A stretch of 64,000 bases of DNA from Breviolum minutum Mf 1.05b.01 (Eukaryota; Sar; Dinophyceae; Suessiales; Symbiodiniaceae), in NCBI GenBank assembly GCA_000507305.1, contig DF241634.1, positions 1-64,000 of the forward strand, read 5' to 3'. This document shows positions 22,301-34,592 of this stretch, in pieces. A program made the translations under genes and the position numbers. The notes below the pieces were generated by a model that saw only the letters and a program-made list of their open reading frames with translations, had not been told where the DNA came from and did no database searches. How positions within the stretch are numbered: the stretch's first letter is position 1; every line of letters starts with the position of its first letter.

Positions 22301-25300
22301 TACACGCTGTTACTCTTCGGGTCCTTCCAAATCAAACAACAAGTAGCTCGCCACAACGGAAATCTGCGGTAGTGCCACTGCAGCAGTTCACTCCAACCTT
22401 GGCGCCGTTGGAGAATGTCTTTTTGTTGGCGAAAAGAACAAGAAAACAAAGCAACAATTGGTTGCTGCGTTTGTGTTGTGTTTTTCTGAACAAAAGAACT
22501 AAAAATTGAATATGTAGAAGCCACTTGTGATTTGAAGCAACATGTGGTGTTGTCTTCTTACTTCAGCTTTACGATCTTGGGAGTCTAGAAAGGCAACCAC
22601 ACATATGGCATCCTCTCGATAAACTTTCTTGGGATATTTGTCACATGGGTAGAAGCGACAAACATATTCTCATGGAATTGCCATGCGTTTTTATTTTGGA
22701 AAGGGAACATACATGGCTCGATACTAGTCCCTCTGATCTCTCTCTGAGTGAAGCATTTGATCAGCCACCAAACTTTTTCGGATGCTATTCTTTCACTGTC
22801 AACGTGTAGCACGTCAACAAAGGGCTATCGCAGCTGATTGTGGTTTCCTCTCTGTTTTGCGTTGTTTTTGGATGTTTTTGGCATCTCATGACCAGCAGCA
22901 TAAAGATACTTAGCATCCAAAGTTTCATGATGGATTGCCAACATGTAAAAACATTGATTCATCTTCTTCCATTTTCCCCACATTTAATAGACTTTTGGGT
23001 GAAATTCTATGTGGGTGTGGGTGGGGTTGTGGTGTTCCATCTTTTTGTTTGACATCGTCAAACATGGGTAGCCATCCAGCCCAGGAACAGCCCAGAAGTC
23101 ATAGGAGGCCAAAGGTTCCTGGAGTTGCTGGCTGCTTGAAGGTTGCTGCCCCAACCCCCAGGGAGGCAAAGGCCACCCGGAGGGTGGATAAAAACCCTCA
23201 ATTGATATAGAATCCTGAGAAACCACTGGGGTAGGACCTAAGGTATATGATTACATAGCAGATATTTGGCGGAAAATATGAGAATGCAACATGAGGGCCA
23301 ATTTCTTATAATTTCCAGGACAACAAACAGCCCAAACCTGATTTTGTTTTTTTACCATAACTGCCTCGAGACTTCCTTTTCGCTCTAAGTGTCACATTTC
23401 ATCCACCAAAATCTCTATAAAGCTGTTTCTCCTTTACTTAAACTCACCCCCTTTAACAGTTTGAATCTACCATTTTCTGGCATTGAAGGTGATTCACCAC
23501 CAAGATGCAATACAATGGAGTTTAAGGGGTCACCAACGACACTTATGGATCCCTACATTGATGGAGCTGGTGAAGCTGGTGCAACAACCTGTGTTTTATT
23601 GGGCCTGGCCAAAGACGATGGGCGCCACGCAATACCTGTGTTTCGTTGCGTTGGGCACAAGGTGGGACACATTTGAAGAAGTAGACGTATGATCACTTCT
23701 AAGTATAGATATATAAGAATAAGAAAGACAAGTGGCAGCAGAGCTGGCAACAACATGTAACAACCCAAGTTTGATCAGACCATTTTTCGGAGACACCTTC
23801 TTTTTTGTTCTAGTCACTACTGTAGTCAGTCCCTTCCATGAAGGATCACGGATTGTGCTAAGACACTCCTCACACCACCTCCCTTCCGAAAACACAGACT
23901 GCACAACAAAATCTCCCATGAAACACCTGCCAAGTCTGAACCTTTGTGGACAAAATCCATCCGCATCTGGGTCAATCTGAATGATTTGACAATTTTTAGA
24001 TGTCATAATTCACCAAGCTGCTTAGTTTTGAAGATTTTGGGGGGTGGAACTTCTTTTACTTGGGCACCTACACCTTTCAAGTTGAACCTTGGACGCGGTT
24101 GCCATCAGAGCTGCCTTGAATCCCAACAACAACCTTAGAATTCATTCTTCACAAAATACTCCAGACATCTCCACCAGCGCCAGGGAAGGAAAAACACCTG
24201 GATTTTTTTTTAACAGGATAAACGGAAAAAAAACATGTCGAAGAAAATCCTGTATACAATCGTTGTTTCATAGCAATCTTCTTCTCCTTGAATCTTTGGG
24301 GAAAAAAAACAAAAAACAAACTTAAGAGTCAATTGCTAATATCATTATATGATTTTTGGATTATAATCGACTTTTAAGGATTATTCATTTTATGGAGAAA
24401 ACGAACTGGAGACCATCCCCTTTTTCTCCCAGCCCTGCTCTCCTTTTCCCTGTGCCTATCCAAGTTTCGAAAGGCCATGGACTTGGAGGTATCCAACCTT
24501 CCGAGGGGCTGGGAAATTCCCATGGCCTGGGATCCCCCTAAATTTGGGGACCATGGATATAACAACATCAACGTTCCTAATGCTTGGAATTCCACGTCCC
24601 CCTAAATTTGGAGGGCTGGAATTTCCTATTGATAACACAAGGAAAGTTGATGTTGATGTGTGTTTTTTTGCTGATTTTAAGCATGATGATCAGTCTTTTT
24701 TTGAGGGGGCGACAAAAAAAAGTGGTTTTCCGTGGGGAAGTAATTGAAAGGGTACTTATGTCATTTGGAAATATGAACATGAGGGACTTTCGAGAAATGT
24801 TCAACCATGATTCAGATAAAAATTGCATGAGTTTGTCACATAAAAAATTGGCACAAAATACCTAAACTAAACAAATAAAATCAGATCAAATACAACCCTG
24901 AGTATCCAGACCCTGTGCCATCTTCAAAGTAAACACGACCAGCATCCATCAGTTGTTGTCCCTTCTCGCGGCCCGGGTTCACCTCATCACCGATGAAGCT
25001 GTTTGACCAAGACAGCGGAAAAGGAGATGAGACAAATGACCCAAAAGTTTAACACATCAGTTGTAACACAAATAAATACAACTTTACACCGTATTAGACA
25101 ACTCTTGACAAACATGTCCTGAATGCATTGTCCATTAACTTTCCTTCCAGTAGCTACACACCTTTCCAATATGCCCTTCATGTGTTTTTCTTCAATGGTA
25201 TTTTTCTGCTGAGTGTCTGAAGGGTAAGTGTTGATGTTCTCAATGTCATAGTATGGCTGCATGTTGTACCAGTAGTTCATATCTCCAAAGACCTGTCATA

Positions 25301-25836
25301 TGAAGCTTCAGAACAGATGGGAAGTTGATGCACCAGCATCGTTACACCAGGGAAAATGGTAGGGATTTTTGTACCATTAGAAGAATGGGCAAATGCCATC
25401 TTATTCAAAACATTACTATACAAAATCATACACAGACATCTTTGACAGATGAGGGTATGCGGAAAAAAAAAAAAAACAACAACAACTTGGACCGATTGAA
25501 ACTGAAGGGTTGGAGCAAAGGAAGTATAAAAAAAAGGAACAAGTATGATTTGATCATAATCTTGGTAGACATATGCTCAAATTATCTGGAATTTATAGAC
25601 GTTTTTGGAAACTTTGCTTGAGTAAAAGGTCATTTAATTGCACTTCCAATCTTTACGCAAACAGGAGGGCGAGAGGTCGCAGAAGGGGAAAAGAACTACA
25701 ATTGCAAAATCTACCTGTCTCTTCCTTACGACAGCTGTTTTCCACTCTGCAATTCAAACTACGTACGTAATATCCACCACTTCCCACCGCGGCGAAGATG
25801 GTGGCCAAGGCAATCGCCAGGCAACCAAAGTTGTAC
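19393..25836 (-). CDS. Multi-exon membrane protein of a dinoflagellate paralogous family
   Basis: Exons in order: 25836-25767 (hydrophobic, YNFGCLAIALATIFAAVG), 25292-25162 (GDMNYWYNMQPYYDIENIN), 24998-24897 (GQQLMDAGRVYFEDGTGSGY), 23635-23605 (YCVAPIVFGQ), 23118-23089 (EPLASYDFWA), 22397-22348 (VGVNCCSGTTADFRCGE), 21870-21830 (YDNPKARSGLRLM), 21539-21493 (DQRPFFRLAVQQAE), 21203-21138 (AAYNIKANHPLFFYW), 20614-20571 (DPVAEVMKYRSDGF), 19838-19787 (hydrophobic, YAFIAIATHFAFNLLCVV) and perhaps 19437-19393, which ends in a stop. From 23635 to 19787 every junction keeps the frame; donors at 23605, 22348 and 21493 are GC. At least two membrane spans flank a Cys-containing segment. I remember near-identical motifs in many Symbiodinium predicted proteins, none with a known role. 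An exon between 24897 and 23635 is missing. Confidence 0.8.
22089..22116. repeat. (ATCC)n microsatellite
   Basis: About seven atcc units in an intron of the membrane-protein gene. Confidence 0.9.
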
Positions 25837-26255
25837 CTGGAAACATCTGATGATGACAGTCTATTGGGGGCGGCTTTCAGAAGCTTTGAGTCACTGAAAC
25901 ATGTCATGTTTGGTTGACTTTTTTCACTGCTCCAAAAATATCCCAACACATGGGTGTGATACGAAGGTAAGAGAAGAGCAACACACTGTGCCAATATGAA
26001 TGTTGCAAAGAACTCCCGAGATTTCTACTGCCATGAACATATCACGAAAGACTCCTCAACATAGCCTCCCGTCCTTTAACAGGAAAAAAAATCATCGAAT
26101 TCACCCTCATTGCCGTAAGTGATTTCCAAAGTTACCCATTTTGTAAGCTAGTTTGCGGTAGTTGCCAACCTTCAAAGAACTTCACCCTTCACCAACCAGG
26201 GGTGGGCACCAAGTGGGATCCCGGTCGCGCATCTTGGTTCGCCAAGCCAAGAAAC

Positions 26256-26331
26256 CTCAGGGCTGTCAAAAAACTTGGAGCGGCTTGGATCGGCCCCGAG
26301 TGACACAGGGCCCCTGTCCCTAAATCGGCAA
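26256..26331 (-). CDS. Candidate exon upstream of the membrane-protein gene
   Basis: A 76-bp minus-strand stretch between AG (after cccccag) and a GT donor is open in a frame giving RDRGPVSLGADPSRSKFFD. It may be a 5' exon of the gene at 19393-25836. No domain; another frame is also open. Confidence 0.4.
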
Positions 26332-26830
26332 CTGGGGGTTTTACAACATCTATTTGTTTCAGTAACTGCTTCCTCACAAGTCGACCTTCCATCCTTTACC
26401 CCTTCAAGGGGTAGGATCAAGTGGTCATGACGTCAGCTTGTGATTCTGCAGGAAGCCCATGAATCTTCAAAGACCCTTGAAAACACCCGACTCATAACTA
26501 CTGAAGATTCCTCCAACACCAACAGATTCAACTCAATTGCAGCAAAAAATATCCTTAGAACAGCCGAATGCTGGCCCAAAAAAAACACTTTTGCCCAAGA
26601 AGATGTGTGTTGTTTTTACAACGATTTTTCTAGGATGCCTTGCTTTTGTTCCATGGTTTCCCTTTCCCACCCCCCTCAACAAAAGCACCTCCCAAGGCAG
26701 AACTGGCCACACCTGGATGCTATTGGAAGGTGCATGAATCAAGAATTCATCTGAATAAATCTACCCTCCCTGAAACTAACAACTCGCAACTGAATGGAAG
26801 AAATCCCAAACAACCACCTGAGATGTAAAA

Positions 26831-26992
26831 AAAACTGTAAATAGTGGGATAAACTACCATATCAACTGGTGCAGGATTTCCGTCATTAACAGTAGCACCT
26901 GAAAATGGATGGTTAAAAAATACTATATAATACTAGTTTCCTTTTGGGATGACCTATTTTCAGGGGCGAACTGTTAGCTTCAGGGAATGTAT
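26831..26992. mobile_element. Partial family 1 and family 3 TIR elements side by side
   Basis: 26831-26897 matches the right half of family 1 (aactggtgcaggatttc, then cattaacagta). 26890-26992 matches family 3 with a worn left end (cctgaaaatggatggtt; ttttgggatg; tattttcaggggcgaac). Confidence 0.55.
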
Positions 26993-28065
26993 CTCCCTGG
27001 AACCCAAAGATTGCCAGGTTTCGTAGATGTCTCCTCCTTTTCCAAAGGGGTGGTTTCAGGTTTCAGTCGCTAGTTTTCGAGGGTTAGCATCCCCCCAAAA
27101 CCCTAGGGATTGACTTGATTGGATTCTAGATTTACAGTAATTTATAATTAGATAAATGTTCGACGATGACAATTTCTTTTGGTTCAAAAAGTTGTTCAAC
27201 TCTCAAAGTTCAGTGGATTTTCAGGTGATTTCATGGGTGTGTATGGGAGTCGAAGGTAGAGGTTTAATGTCACCCAGTATGTGTAGAATCGTCGAAGTTC
27301 TTTCCCGTCAGCAACGAAGGACCAACCAAACAAACCACACAACCAAACAAACCACACAGCACGACACAACGCACTAAAAATAAACTATCAACCAAAAGTG
27401 AGAAGGAGAAGAAGAAAAGAAACCCTGCCATGATTGTGATGCATCCCTTTTTCTTCGATCCCACCCCCGGCCTCCAAGCACCACCAGCCATGCCAAAAGG
27501 GGACTTGTGTAGTGCGTGTAGAAAGACATAGCCGCCTAAGAAAAACGGCACACAGGAATTTTGGGTGAAGTTTCTGGGTCAAACAAACAAACGGCCCTTT
27601 AAACCTGTTTGAGTGATGCAAGGGGAACTGTTTCCCAAACAAATCATCTGGTGGGGGTTACCGCAAGCCATGAAAATCACACAGAAACAACATGTTTGCA
27701 TTTCGTCTGGGCGTGACCTGAAAACAGGCCTTCACTACTTGAATCCAAATCATATTTCTTTGTTTCCAGGTCTTATTGTTCGAGGTCATTACATGTTGAG
27801 CCAATCATCCTTTCATGGCTGTTCAACGTACCCAGTGAATGATCACCTCCAAATCCCTTAAGTGTTTGGCCACCTGGGAGACTCTCCTTACTACAATTCA
27901 ACCTTCTATTCGTTATCAATCCGCCAAGCGAAAAGGAGAGAGCCAATCCTCAAAAACAATTTGATGTGTAATATGAAGCTCTACTACTACAACCTCTGTG
28001 AAATTGATACCAATCTCAACTGTTGGAGGGAATGTCTCAGCAAGGGACAAAGACACCACAGAAGA
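26993..28065. other. Stretch with no supported gene
   Basis: AT-rich DNA with caaac-rich low-complexity sequence near 27315-27370. A small G+C patch at 27460-27520 reads on the minus strand as SPFGMAGGAWRPGVGS but lacks clear splice sites. Confidence 0.3.
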
Positions 28066-28122
28066 CCAACCATGGCGCAAGCACGTTGAGCAGCATGGCG
28101 ACCTTGCATCGGAGCATCTGTG
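28066..28122 (-). CDS. Candidate first exon with a signal-peptide-like start
   Basis: An ATG at 28122 opens MLRCKVAMLLNVLAPWLVFC, hydrophobic enough for a signal peptide or membrane anchor, followed by a possible GT donor. It stands in a G+C-rich patch. No partner exon was identified. Confidence 0.3.
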
Positions 28123-28536
28123 AAAGGCTATCAAACACGCGTGCCAAAGAAGTGTGGAAGGGTGTGAGAACAACCTAAACAAGCATGAACCAACTAGCAA
28201 TTTCCTTGCTTCATGTTTCCTTGCATAGTGTCTTTGATGGGGCAAAATCCTGCACCAGTTAATATACGCATACAAAGTACATGACTATATAATCTTATTC
28301 AAATTAGTTACAGTATGTTAACCATCCAAACTTGTTTCACATCTCGTTAACCGGATTTTGTTTACCAAACATATCAATCCTTTCCCTTCATTGCCTCACC
28401 CCGTCAGCAGAAGAAAACGCCGGGCATCCGTACTACATTTAGGCGCTTGCGCTTGTGAGAGAAGCTGCTGTCATGATCCATATGAGGCATCCCAGTGCCG
28501 TTCTGGCATCAAAATTTCATGGGAAATCTCAGGGTA

Positions 28537-28660
28537 TCCGCCCCCTCGCGTGCCATCTACCCCAGGAAATAAGGCCTTATTACGAGGGGTTGATCATTCA
28601 CTACCATGATCCCTTAATAATCCCCTCAAATAAGGCCTTATTCCTGGCAGTGGGGGGTAG
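28537..28660. mobile_element. TIR element, family 4 (MITE-like)
   Basis: Ends rich in C and G (ccgccccctc; tggggggta) enclose inverted copies of ataaggccttatt. A second copy is at 36641-36728. A G+C patch just above 28420 may hold an unrelated small exon. Confidence 0.6.
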
Positions 28661-28706
28661 CCTTGGAGAGTCAAGGATTTCATTTCGATGGATCCGGATC
28701 CAACAT

Positions 28707-28829
28707 GATACAGTTGATGGAAGAAATCCTGCACCACTTCATAGGTCGTTCATCCCATCCCATATTTACAAGGTCTTATGCATCCCATCCCAGGTGGTTG
28801 TTTGGGTTTTCTGAACCATCAACAATATG
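28707..28829. mobile_element. TIR element, family 1 (MITE-like)
   Basis: The left end acagttgatggaagaaatcc then tgcaccac is matched by ccaggtggtt and ctgaaccatcaacaatat at the right. It resembles the copy at 58346-58464 most. Confidence 0.65.
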
Positions 28830-29600
28830 ATTACCATCTCAGAAATGCTTGAAAATTGCACCATCAAGATGATCACTTTCGGGACACTCCCAAGATGGAT
28901 GAGTTTTTTGGGGCAAAGAAGTTTCATACCAAGATCAATAAGATCTTCCAAAAAGAACATACCAAAAAGTGTTGATTCTGTCAAAATCATTCAAAATCCA
29001 TCAATTTCAAAATCAAAATCCCAGGTTGCCATAGGTTGCCTAATAAAAAAAATCATCACTTCCTACATTGATCGATTCATTTGATTTTCAAGTCATGCAA
29101 GAAGTTGTGCCCCTTCGATGGGACCAGCTCCAAACACGGAGGTAAACCACCCCAGCTCAGTCCTGGTGGCGGCTGTAAGCACCTGGCTTAATATGGGGTG
29201 AAATGGACAGCATCTGGCAGTCGACCAGTGCTATGGGAGGTTGTATCAACTGCAACTTATATCAACCAATACTTGGAAGAAGTCTCAAGTCATGAATTCT
29301 CTTGATTTACTACTAAGCCTCAGCATTTAGAAGATTAACATAATACATCATAATACATGATACCATGATTGATGTATTAAAAGACAGAAGTCCTTCGCGT
29401 AGAGGAAATGTCAGTCAATAGTCCCTTGTGGGTTCTGCAACTTCCCAACGGAGGTCTTAGCTGGCATCTAATGAACTAACTTCAACTCTTGGCACCCAAA
29501 ACACTTGCAGGCAGTGGAAACTTCCAAGGTATATAATGAAGATATATGTAGACTTGAACAGGGCTAAACTGATTCTTCAATCTAAAAGATCCACCATCAC

Positions 29601-29720
29601 CTGGCTTCCGTGGGGGCCTGAGAAAGTTCCAAAGGCCTTGGACATGCTGACCCTGCACGCGGCTATCGGCGCTACGTTGGACAGAGGATTCGGGTGGGAA
29701 ATTCTCCGTTTCGGGCGGAG
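29601..29720 (-). CDS. Candidate exon, unknown gene
   Basis: A 120-bp G+C-rich minus-strand segment begins after ggctttcag and ends at agccag/gtgatgg, both good splice sites. Two frames are open: one gives LRPKRRISHPNPLSNV, the other PPETENFPPESSVQRSA. The plus strand is also open, so strand rests on the splice sites and on neighbours. Confidence 0.4.
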
Positions 29721-30185
29721 CTGAAAGCCGAAAACGGCGAGGTCCAATGGATCATCAAAAGGTCCATGGATGTGACACTGCAAAGCAGCTTCTATTGACT
29801 TGTTCTTTTTGTTTTTTTGTTCAACACCTTTGGATTTGAACTTTATGCCAATCGAAAGTTGCCCTGATTTTTTCTTCGGGTCCTTGAAACATTACATTCT
29901 CATGTGGTGCATCACAATAGTTGGAATCTATTTACTTAACTCACACGCACACACTTTTGTTTGCAAGTCAAATTCTGTCCAGGCCCATGCATGTGCGCCC
30001 CCTGAAGGGCTTAGTGTTGATGCATAAAATCCGGCCAGATTTATTTACATCCGGCCAATTGAAGATAGAAAAAAAATGGGGCATTCTGCATGACATAGCA
30101 CTGGTTCACCAGATTTCGTCTCACCTGCCTTTGCTCAACCAGCCAGCAGCCATATGCACAAAGCTGGAATCCCAGAGGAATGTTT

Positions 30186-31778
30186 CTAGGAAGAGGGCAG
30201 GCTCACATTGATGTGATGCGTCTTTTTCGAGAACTTCGCTTTGACCTTCTTCGGAATCACTGCAGTTGGCAGTTTCACTTGCAAGGGTTTGAGCGAATGA
30301 GGGAAAACAAGGGTGGCATTGTCCGAGGTCACATCTAAATCCACGCCTTTCATGGAGTCTAATTCTGGGACGTGAATCTGCAACACATGGCCATCCTCTA
30401 CCACCTCCAATTTGTACTCAGGCACTCGCCTCTGGTCCTGCGAGAATTCCTTGGCTTCTTTCACTTCCTTGGGCTGTTCCCCTTTAATGGAGCTATCCAA
30501 CAAGGACTGCAAGTCATTCATCATCGACTTCTCTTCCGGCGACATCTGAGCAATGCGCTCCATGATCTCCCCTTCACTGAGCTGGGCCAACTTATCCAAA
30601 TCCGTGGATTTCAAAGCCTCTGCTCCGGTTCCGTGCGAGGAGCCATCGGCATATAAGGCCTTCTTGACGTTTTCTAAGAAGCCCTTCTTCATCATCGGTT
30701 CCGACGATTCCAAGGGTGGAGGACACTGTGGCTTCACGTCCTCGCCGACCTTGTGCACATTGCCCTTCTCATCAAAATAGAAATCCCGATTGTCTTCCAC
30801 TAGCTCTGCCTCCTCTTGAATCTGATCGAAGCGCGAGTAGTCGTTGTCATACTTTTTGATGACCTCCGTGCCGTCCGGAAGGTCTGCTTCCCATCTATCA
30901 GGCGTGCTCTTCTTGGCCCATTTGTCCAAGTCAGACATCAGCGTATCTCGGAACTCCTGCTGCTGACGATTATTTTCTTTTGCTGCATCGGCTTGCTTCT
31001 GGTGCTCCTGGTATTCCGGACTTCGGGTGTCCACGATCTTGCACTGATTTCGCAATCTTTTTGGGATATATCCCAAAGGATCACCCGCATTCTCTGGAAC
31101 CACACCCTCTTTGGAGCCATCGGGACCATAAAGCTTTGACTTGCCACCATTCAAAAAGCCTTTCTTCAACACTGGAGCTTTTCTGACATCAGGCGTGAGG
31201 TCTTCAATCAAGATCTCTTCAGGTTCCTCTTTGCTTGGGGCTTCCATCTTGAGTTCATCGTCAAAGGAATCTTTTTCATCCGGGAGTTCACGGAATTCAC
31301 GTGGGATGGTCTGATCCCCATCTTCACCATCCTTGTATCTGAGGTCCTTCACCAACTTGATACTGGACGCTTCCAGCTTCACATTCAAGCTCTCCTCGAT
31401 GCGCTTCAACGTGAGGTTGATGACGAAGGGACGGAAGGACTCCATAGTGTTGCAAAAGGCATCATCCACGAAGAGCTGGACCATCAGAGGATGGAAGACC
31501 ACATCCAAGCACCAGGTGGTGTGTTTTGCACCTTCCGCACGTTCTCCCTTCACCTTACGAAAGGATCCCATGTCAAAAGGCACCTGCAAATTGGCAAGGC
31601 CATGTGTCAGGATCCAATCCTTGGTGACCTTCTGTCCAGAGTAAGATACAGGCAGTTGCACCAACTTGTGTGTGGTCATATTGATAAACCATCGCCCTGG
31701 AGGAGTCCCAGTGCTTCTGGCCTGTAAGCAAAAGCCAATGCCAGGTCTTAACGGCGGTACCGGTGCGGGACCCACCAT
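30186..31778 (-). CDS. PIH1-domain protein (Kintoun/DNAAF2-PIH1D-like dynein assembly factor)
   Basis: An intronless 530-codon frame from ATG 31778-31776 to TAG at 30188-30186. Residues 7-150 form a PIH1 domain: LRPGIGFCLQAR, DWILTHGLANLQVPFD, the conserved WCLDVVFHP and KLVKDLRYKDG. A long acidic, charged middle (150-450) holds two copies of KKGFL...LY..DGS (203-225 and 362-385). Residues 452-530 form the C-terminal CS-like fold (PEYKLEVVEDGHVLQIHVPE). PIH proteins work with HSP90/R2TP to pre-assemble axonemal dynein arms in the cytoplasm, which fits a flagellate. The frame stays open upstream to about 31950, but ATG 31778 gives the expected N-terminus (MVGPAPVPPLRPG). The only complete intronless host gene here; possibly a retrogene. 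The PIH call is firm, the subtype is not. Confidence 0.85.
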   Translation of the reverse strand: MVGPAPVPPLRPGIGFCLQARSTGTPPGRWFINMTTHKLVQLPVSYSGQKVTKDWILTHGLANLQVPFDMGSFRKVKGERAEGAKHTTWCLDVVFHPLMVQLFVDDAFCNTMESFRPFVINLTLKRIEESLNVKLEASSIKLVKDLRYKDGEDGDQTIPREFRELPDEKDSFDDELKMEAPSKEEPEEILIEDLTPDVRKAPVLKKGFLNGGKSKLYGPDGSKEGVVPENAGDPLGYIPKRLRNQCKIVDTRSPEYQEHQKQADAAKENNRQQQEFRDTLMSDLDKWAKKSTPDRWEADLPDGTEVIKKYDNDYSRFDQIQEEAELVEDNRDFYFDEKGNVHKVGEDVKPQCPPPLESSEPMMKKGFLENVKKALYADGSSHGTGAEALKSTDLDKLAQLSEGEIMERIAQMSPEEKSMMNDLQSLLDSSIKGEQPKEVKEAKEFSQDQRRVPEYKLEVVEDGHVLQIHVPELDSMKGVDLDVTSDNATLVFPHSLKPLQVKLPTAVIPKKVKAKFSKKTHHINVSLPSS

Positions 31779-32354
31779 GGCAGAAAATGACCATATCGAT
31801 GGGTTTGGCGATGCTGGTTTCTGTTCTTTTTGGTTCGTTGATTGATGTAACCTTTCTGTGAAGTTCAAGCTTGAAGTTGAAGAGAGGGTCTTCTTGTTTA
31901 CGGTAGAGAAATTGATGTTACCCCTGCCTGATACCAGCTCAACGTTAGACTAAACCTTCAAAAATGGATGTTGACATTTGAAAATGACTGCTTGGTTCCT
32001 TTTATGACCTCGCAGCTTGAGGGTGGCAGGTGGGTCAACGTGGTGTCTGCCTCATTGCCATGTGCTTTTTGAATCCTAGCTACCAATGTTTCTCGGGTGT
32101 TACAAGCAACCATATGGATAGTAAAGATTCATGAGGGACCTGAAACAAATGAATACAAATGACATAAGATTTATAAAACTGACTTCTTCAGTGGGTTTGT
32201 CGACTACACCCCCAAAAAAAGACCAATGATCTGATTTTATGTGGGTCATTTCTATTCATTTCTCATGTCAAAAATCTCCATCTCTCATCCTACCCATCTC
32301 CAAACCACTTTTGGGACCAACCTTTTTTTCCAACGAACAAAGGCGGCGACCGAA

Positions 32355-34561
32355 TCACCGCCGCTTTTGGGGTTGATGTTGATCTTCGAAGGCCACATTT
32401 GCAGTGCGTTTCGTCCCCTTCGAATCTGCATACTTCACGGTGAAGCCTCGGGAAATCTCCAACAAAAAATACTTGAATGACCATGGAATTTTACAGATGA
32501 TGTTTAATGGTTTTGGTTTCAAGATGATGTTTGATGATCTTTGATCATTTTCTTTAAATGGAATACATTCTCCAACAAGACATATTCCGAAAACTGCACA
32601 CCTAAATCATCTAAATTGCACTGAATTCTCAGTTTTGTTGGATTTCCGTTCATATCTTGAAGGGTAAAAAGCTCTTTAGGTTTGACTGTGAGCCCTGAAA
32701 CCTAGAAGATGAAGACTTTCGTCGAGAGTTGGTGAAAGCAGCGGCGCATCCCCTCTTGCTTGCACCAAAAATCTGACTGCGTGAGGACTCAACCCAGTCT
32801 CATGGTTTAGTCAAATGAAATACCGCATAATATAGATTGGTGTACGGATAAATGATAAACAAACAAAAAGAACAAATCAATAAAGAGTAAATCAAGCAGT
32901 ATTTTCACTGAACAATGCAATAATTACATGTCAATCCAACCCAGGTTCCACCAGCCCGAGAAACGGCAGCTAGACAGCGCGGCCAAGGCAATCTCAGCTT
33001 CACCCACGCTACTAAAAGAAACCTGGGAATGGTCCAAAGCGTCACCGGATCACGGAGGAAATCACCCATCTAAGTGGAAAATCCATTGCCCCCTCAAACT
33101 AACATGGCTGGCTGGAAAATCACCATTTTTTATATAGGAGCTATATCTTCAAATGGCTGTTTTTCCATTGTCATATTAGTTTTCCGGGGTGTAGAGAAGG
33201 TAGCAACTTATCTAGTTTGTTTCTTTGAGCTTTTTCCTCATGTTTTTTGTTTGCTAGAGGATTGAAGTGTTCATACTAGTTGGAATATAGAATACATCAA
33301 GGAATACTAAAAACATCTGAAATTTCATTAAACATCCATTATAGACCAAAATCCCATTTATCAATCCCATTTTGATCCATTTTGGGGTGATTATTTATCT
33401 ATTAAAGGTATTCTCCCCATAAAAAAATCCCATCCTTTTCATCTGCTCATCTCTTGGACCCAAGGATCGAAGCCACAGGGTGTGGCAGCATTTTTCCGTA
33501 AGATCTTCACTTCTGCAACGCGACCAAAAGGTGCCATCATACCCCACCTGGGATGCGACAATATCCCTTTGCGACTGTCAGGTTCAATGCATGATTTTGG
33601 CACAAAAAAAAAATGGTCCCCCCAAGCCATTCCACAAAATTTCAACAAATTTGTTACCCCTTTAAGCCAGGTCTCAGGTGCAAGTTTGCTACCAAAACCC
33701 AGGGGTTACCAGAAATCCTTACGAAAACCGAAAAACAAAAACCCTCACCTTTTGAGGTTCACCTGATGTCATGATAATTTGGGTTCACCTAAAATCATCT
33801 TTACTATATCTATAAACATATACAAATATTTGATATATTACATATGATGTATGTATGATATGTTCATATAAATATATATATAACATACATCAAACATATT
33901 TCTAAATTACATATCATATATGCTTCAGGTGTTGACTGTTGAAGTCTTTCTAGTTTTGCCACACCAAGGCACAAGAAGTCCTCATTGGCTTCCTCTGGTA
34001 ACCTTAGCCAAAAATGATTGGACACTTGATGGTTGACACACTCCAGCAAAACTGTCCAAACCAAACCTATTGTTGATGGAAGAAATCCTGCACCACCTGG
34101 GATATAATAAACCTTGTAGAGAATGGGATAAACTACCTATCAACTGGTGCAGGATTTCTTCCATCAACAGTATGTAAGTTTTATGTTCCTTTGTATATTA
34201 TTGTGTTTAGGGCCACAAGATCTGATGTTGCCACCCCAAAGTTCTTTGGCAACATCTGAACAAAAAAAACACATGCTGCTTTGTTTCATCTTGCGGATAA
34301 GAAACCCTCCAATAAAGAGCTTTTCCTCTTCCACTCCACCAGCTCCTTGGATCCCAGGTCGCATATCCTTCATACTTTGGCTCCGTGGATCATCATTGAT
34401 ATTGGTGGGCAGCACTGGGCGCATAGGAGCCCTCTGACTGTGCTGTACATGTGGTGTATGCTGCACAGCTGGGATAGGCATCGCCTCCGAGAACAAGGAG
34501 TATGACAAAGATATACACAAAGTACAAGCAACTACAAAAGAAGAAACAACCAACAACAACC

Positions 34562-34592
<31 letters not shown>

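Noticed and set aside
26172..26420. tRNA-like G+C-rich patch
   Set aside because: No cloverleaf could be drawn; it reads better as a protein-coding exon candidate.
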